This document shows positions 62,854-64,000 of a stretch of DNA of 64,000 nucleotides, in pieces. Every line of letters begins with the position of its first letter. Positions within the stretch are counted from its first letter, which is position 1. The DNA lies in assembly GCA_022701275.1 (NCBI GenBank), contig CP031740.1:3855001-3919000 (forward strand), given 5' to 3'. The notes beneath the pieces were generated by a model. The model was not told where the DNA came from. It did not search any database and worked only from the letters and a program-made list of their open reading frames with translations. Origin of the DNA: Microcoleus vaginatus PCC 9802. Lineage in GTDB: Bacteria > Cyanobacteriota > Cyanobacteriia > Cyanobacteriales > Microcoleaceae. The position numbers and the translations under genes were made by a program.

Positions 62854-63921
62854 TTAGCTTTTACCTTCGGAATAAGCTTTTATAAAGCGATCGTCAAATA
62901 ATGTGCTGATATCTGGTTGGGTTTTGGCTAAATTTACATCGACGAGGAATTTAGTCATTTCTGCCGCAGCAAACTGCAATGATGTCATGTCATTTCCCGG
63001 TTGAAAGGCTTTCAAGTTTTCCTCAATCGTAAATATTTTAGTGCCATTTTCATATTCTTTGTATTCCTCAACGCTAACTCCGGCGCGGTTGGCTAGAATT
63101 TCGTAAGATTTCTCTTTATTTGATTTCATGTATTCCAATGTTGCAAACCATGAATTGACAAGGGCTTGCACTCGATCTGGGTGTTCGCCGATAAACTTTC
63201 GCGTGAATACTAAATGGTCGGAAATCGCCCCCGGAAAATCTTTTGAACTAAACAGTTCCTTGCTATTTGAGCGTTTTAATGCCTGGGTGGTAAACGGCGC
63301 AAATACTGCCACTGCATCGACTTGCCCTCCCACGAAAGCCGCCGCAGCTTTGCCTGTTTCCAGCGGTACAAATTGAATGTCCTGCACTGATAAACCTGCT
63401 TTTCTCAGCCCTAACAACAATAGAAAGTGATCTACTGTACCTTCCTCTGCTGCCACTTTTTTTCCTTTCAAGTCGGCAACGGAATTGATGCCTTCGGCGA
63501 CAATTACTTTGTCATTTCCCGTCGAGTTGTCGTTGACTAAAACAATTACTTGATCGGCGCCGCCTGATATAGAGTTTACTGTATCGCCGAGGGTTTGGCT
63601 GTTAGCATCTATCTGTCCTGCTGTCAGGGTGCTGATCGATTCTAAGTAGCCGTCAAACCATTTTAAGTCTACAGGAACATTGTTGACTTCAAATATCTTT
63701 TGTTCTTTGGCAACTTGCCAAGGAAACCAGCCGGGCCACGCGCTGAATCCGAGGCGAACTGCGTTAGCACTTACTGAAGAAGCTGCTTCGGTTTCAGTCG
63801 TGGTTTTGATATAAATTGCCGGGTTGACGCAGCCGACCGCGAAAAACAAGGTGATAAAAAATAGGGCGCAGTAGGATAAGGGCGATCGCGTTATTTTGGG
63901 GGAGCAATATCGGATATTCAT
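62854..63921 (-). CDS. ABC transporter substrate-binding lipoprotein (NMT1/TauT type)
   Basis: A 355-aa periplasmic binding protein, lipid-anchored: the signal ends in the lipobox FAVGC, so the mature N-terminus is that Cys. The fold motif AVRLGFSAWPGWFPWQVAKEQKIF is of the NMT1/SsuA/TauA type. The segments WFDGYLESISTLTAGQIDAN, GKKVAAEEGTVDHFLLLLGL and QVDAVAVFAPFTTQALKRS match ligand-site loops. First clear gene of the operon. Its start ATG overlaps the stop (TGA) of a preceding frame. The ligand is not known; homologues in guanidine operons bind guanidine. Confidence 0.9.
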   Translation of the reverse strand: MNIRYCSPKITRSPLSYCALFFITLFFAVGCVNPAIYIKTTTETEAASSVSANAVRLGFSAWPGWFPWQVAKEQKIFEVNNVPVDLKWFDGYLESISTLTAGQIDANSQTLGDTVNSISGGADQVIVLVNDNSTGNDKVIVAEGINSVADLKGKKVAAEEGTVDHFLLLLGLRKAGLSVQDIQFVPLETGKAAAAFVGGQVDAVAVFAPFTTQALKRSNSKELFSSKDFPGAISDHLVFTRKFIGEHPDRVQALVNSWFATLEYMKSNKEKSYEILANRAGVSVEEYKEYENGTKIFTIEENLKAFQPGNDMTSLQFAAAEMTKFLVDVNLAKTQPDISTLFDDRFIKAYSEGKS

Positions 63922-64000
63922 AGCAGATTCTGGTTGCTGGTTAGAGGTGAATATGTCGATCGAGCTTTTGCACCTTCTTTGGCTTCCTTAGCTTCCGCAA
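63918..64000 (-). CDS. Possible 3' end of an upstream gene, partial
   Basis: The frame read leftwards from the window edge is open for about 26 codons (AEAKEAKEGAKARST..NQNLL) and stops at a TGA that overlaps the start of the binding-protein gene as ATGA. The overlap suggests an upstream operon member running off the window. However, the codons AEAKEAKEG are repetitive and could reflect a short repeat in non-coding DNA. Not identifiable. Confidence 0.3.
   Translation of the reverse strand, partial: AEAKEAKEGAKARSTYSPLTSNQNLL

Noticed and set aside
1..64000. tRNA or rRNA genes
   Set aside because: I looked for T-arm-like GGTTCGAATCC blocks and rRNA landmarks in the spacers and found none that form a cloverleaf. 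The GGTTCGAGAA at 6181 and 6931 is the start of nrdJ coding sequence.

Overview
The window reads as the chromosome of a filamentous cyanobacterium of the Oscillatoriales, with Microcoleus, Oscillatoria or Phormidium the best guess. The octamer GCGATCGC and its core CGATCG recur throughout. Several genes are typical cyanobacterial forms: a ferrochelatase with a C-terminal chlorophyll-binding helix, a fused OMP decarboxylase/orotate phosphoribosyltransferase, an SLH-OprB porin and a class II ribonucleotide reductase carrying an intein. Families of small palindromic repeats and heptanucleotide repeats fill the spacers. I saw no rRNA, no tRNA and no CRISPR array.

Layout. 0-6 kb: an ABC exporter pair, a large RTX/DUF4394 protein and a small orphan. 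6-10.3 kb: a coiled-coil gene behind a duplicated copy of the nrdJ leader, then nrdJ with an intein. 10.3-15.9 kb: a defence-like locus. A three-gene operon on the minus strand encodes a 73-residue protein, a Cas4/AddB-like Fe-S PD-(D/E)XK nuclease and a long Argonaute with a complete-looking catalytic tetrad. Divergent from it are an XRE-ImmA/IrrE regulator-protease and a second, HTH-less ImmA/IrrE protease, with three dyad operators between. 16-24.3 kb: housekeeping and membrane genes (gdhA, DUF4126, hemH, a dead methyltransferase, an unknown gene, a GDYXXLXY/DUF2157 pair). 24.3-29.6 kb: an AT-rich accessory island with a MITE, a Uma2 nuclease, a solitary CRISPR-repeat-like sequence, two unknown genes and an IS630 element, part of it bracketed by a 36-nt direct repeat. 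29.6-40.3 kb: metabolism (DUF547, pyrF-pyrE, leuB, DUF4336, metallophosphoesterase, acetamidase, galT).

40.5-46.5 kb: two adjacent AAA/STAND-type NTPases. One carries 14 nearly identical WD40 units whose variation sits in a few fixed positions, as in fungal non-self receptors. A PD-(D/E)XK nuclease and a small membrane protein lie beside them. 46.8-54.8 kb: acs, acpH, a staphylococcal-type nuclease, an iron-uptake-type porin and a class II amidotransferase. 55.3-64 kb: a nitrogen-scavenging operon of ABC transporter, two DUF1989 proteins and a biotin-dependent urea/guanidine carboxylase. The two DUF1989 genes favour guanidine over urea as substrate.

The two places most worth attention are the Argonaute/Cas4-like/ImmA-IrrE locus and the WD40-STAND gene.
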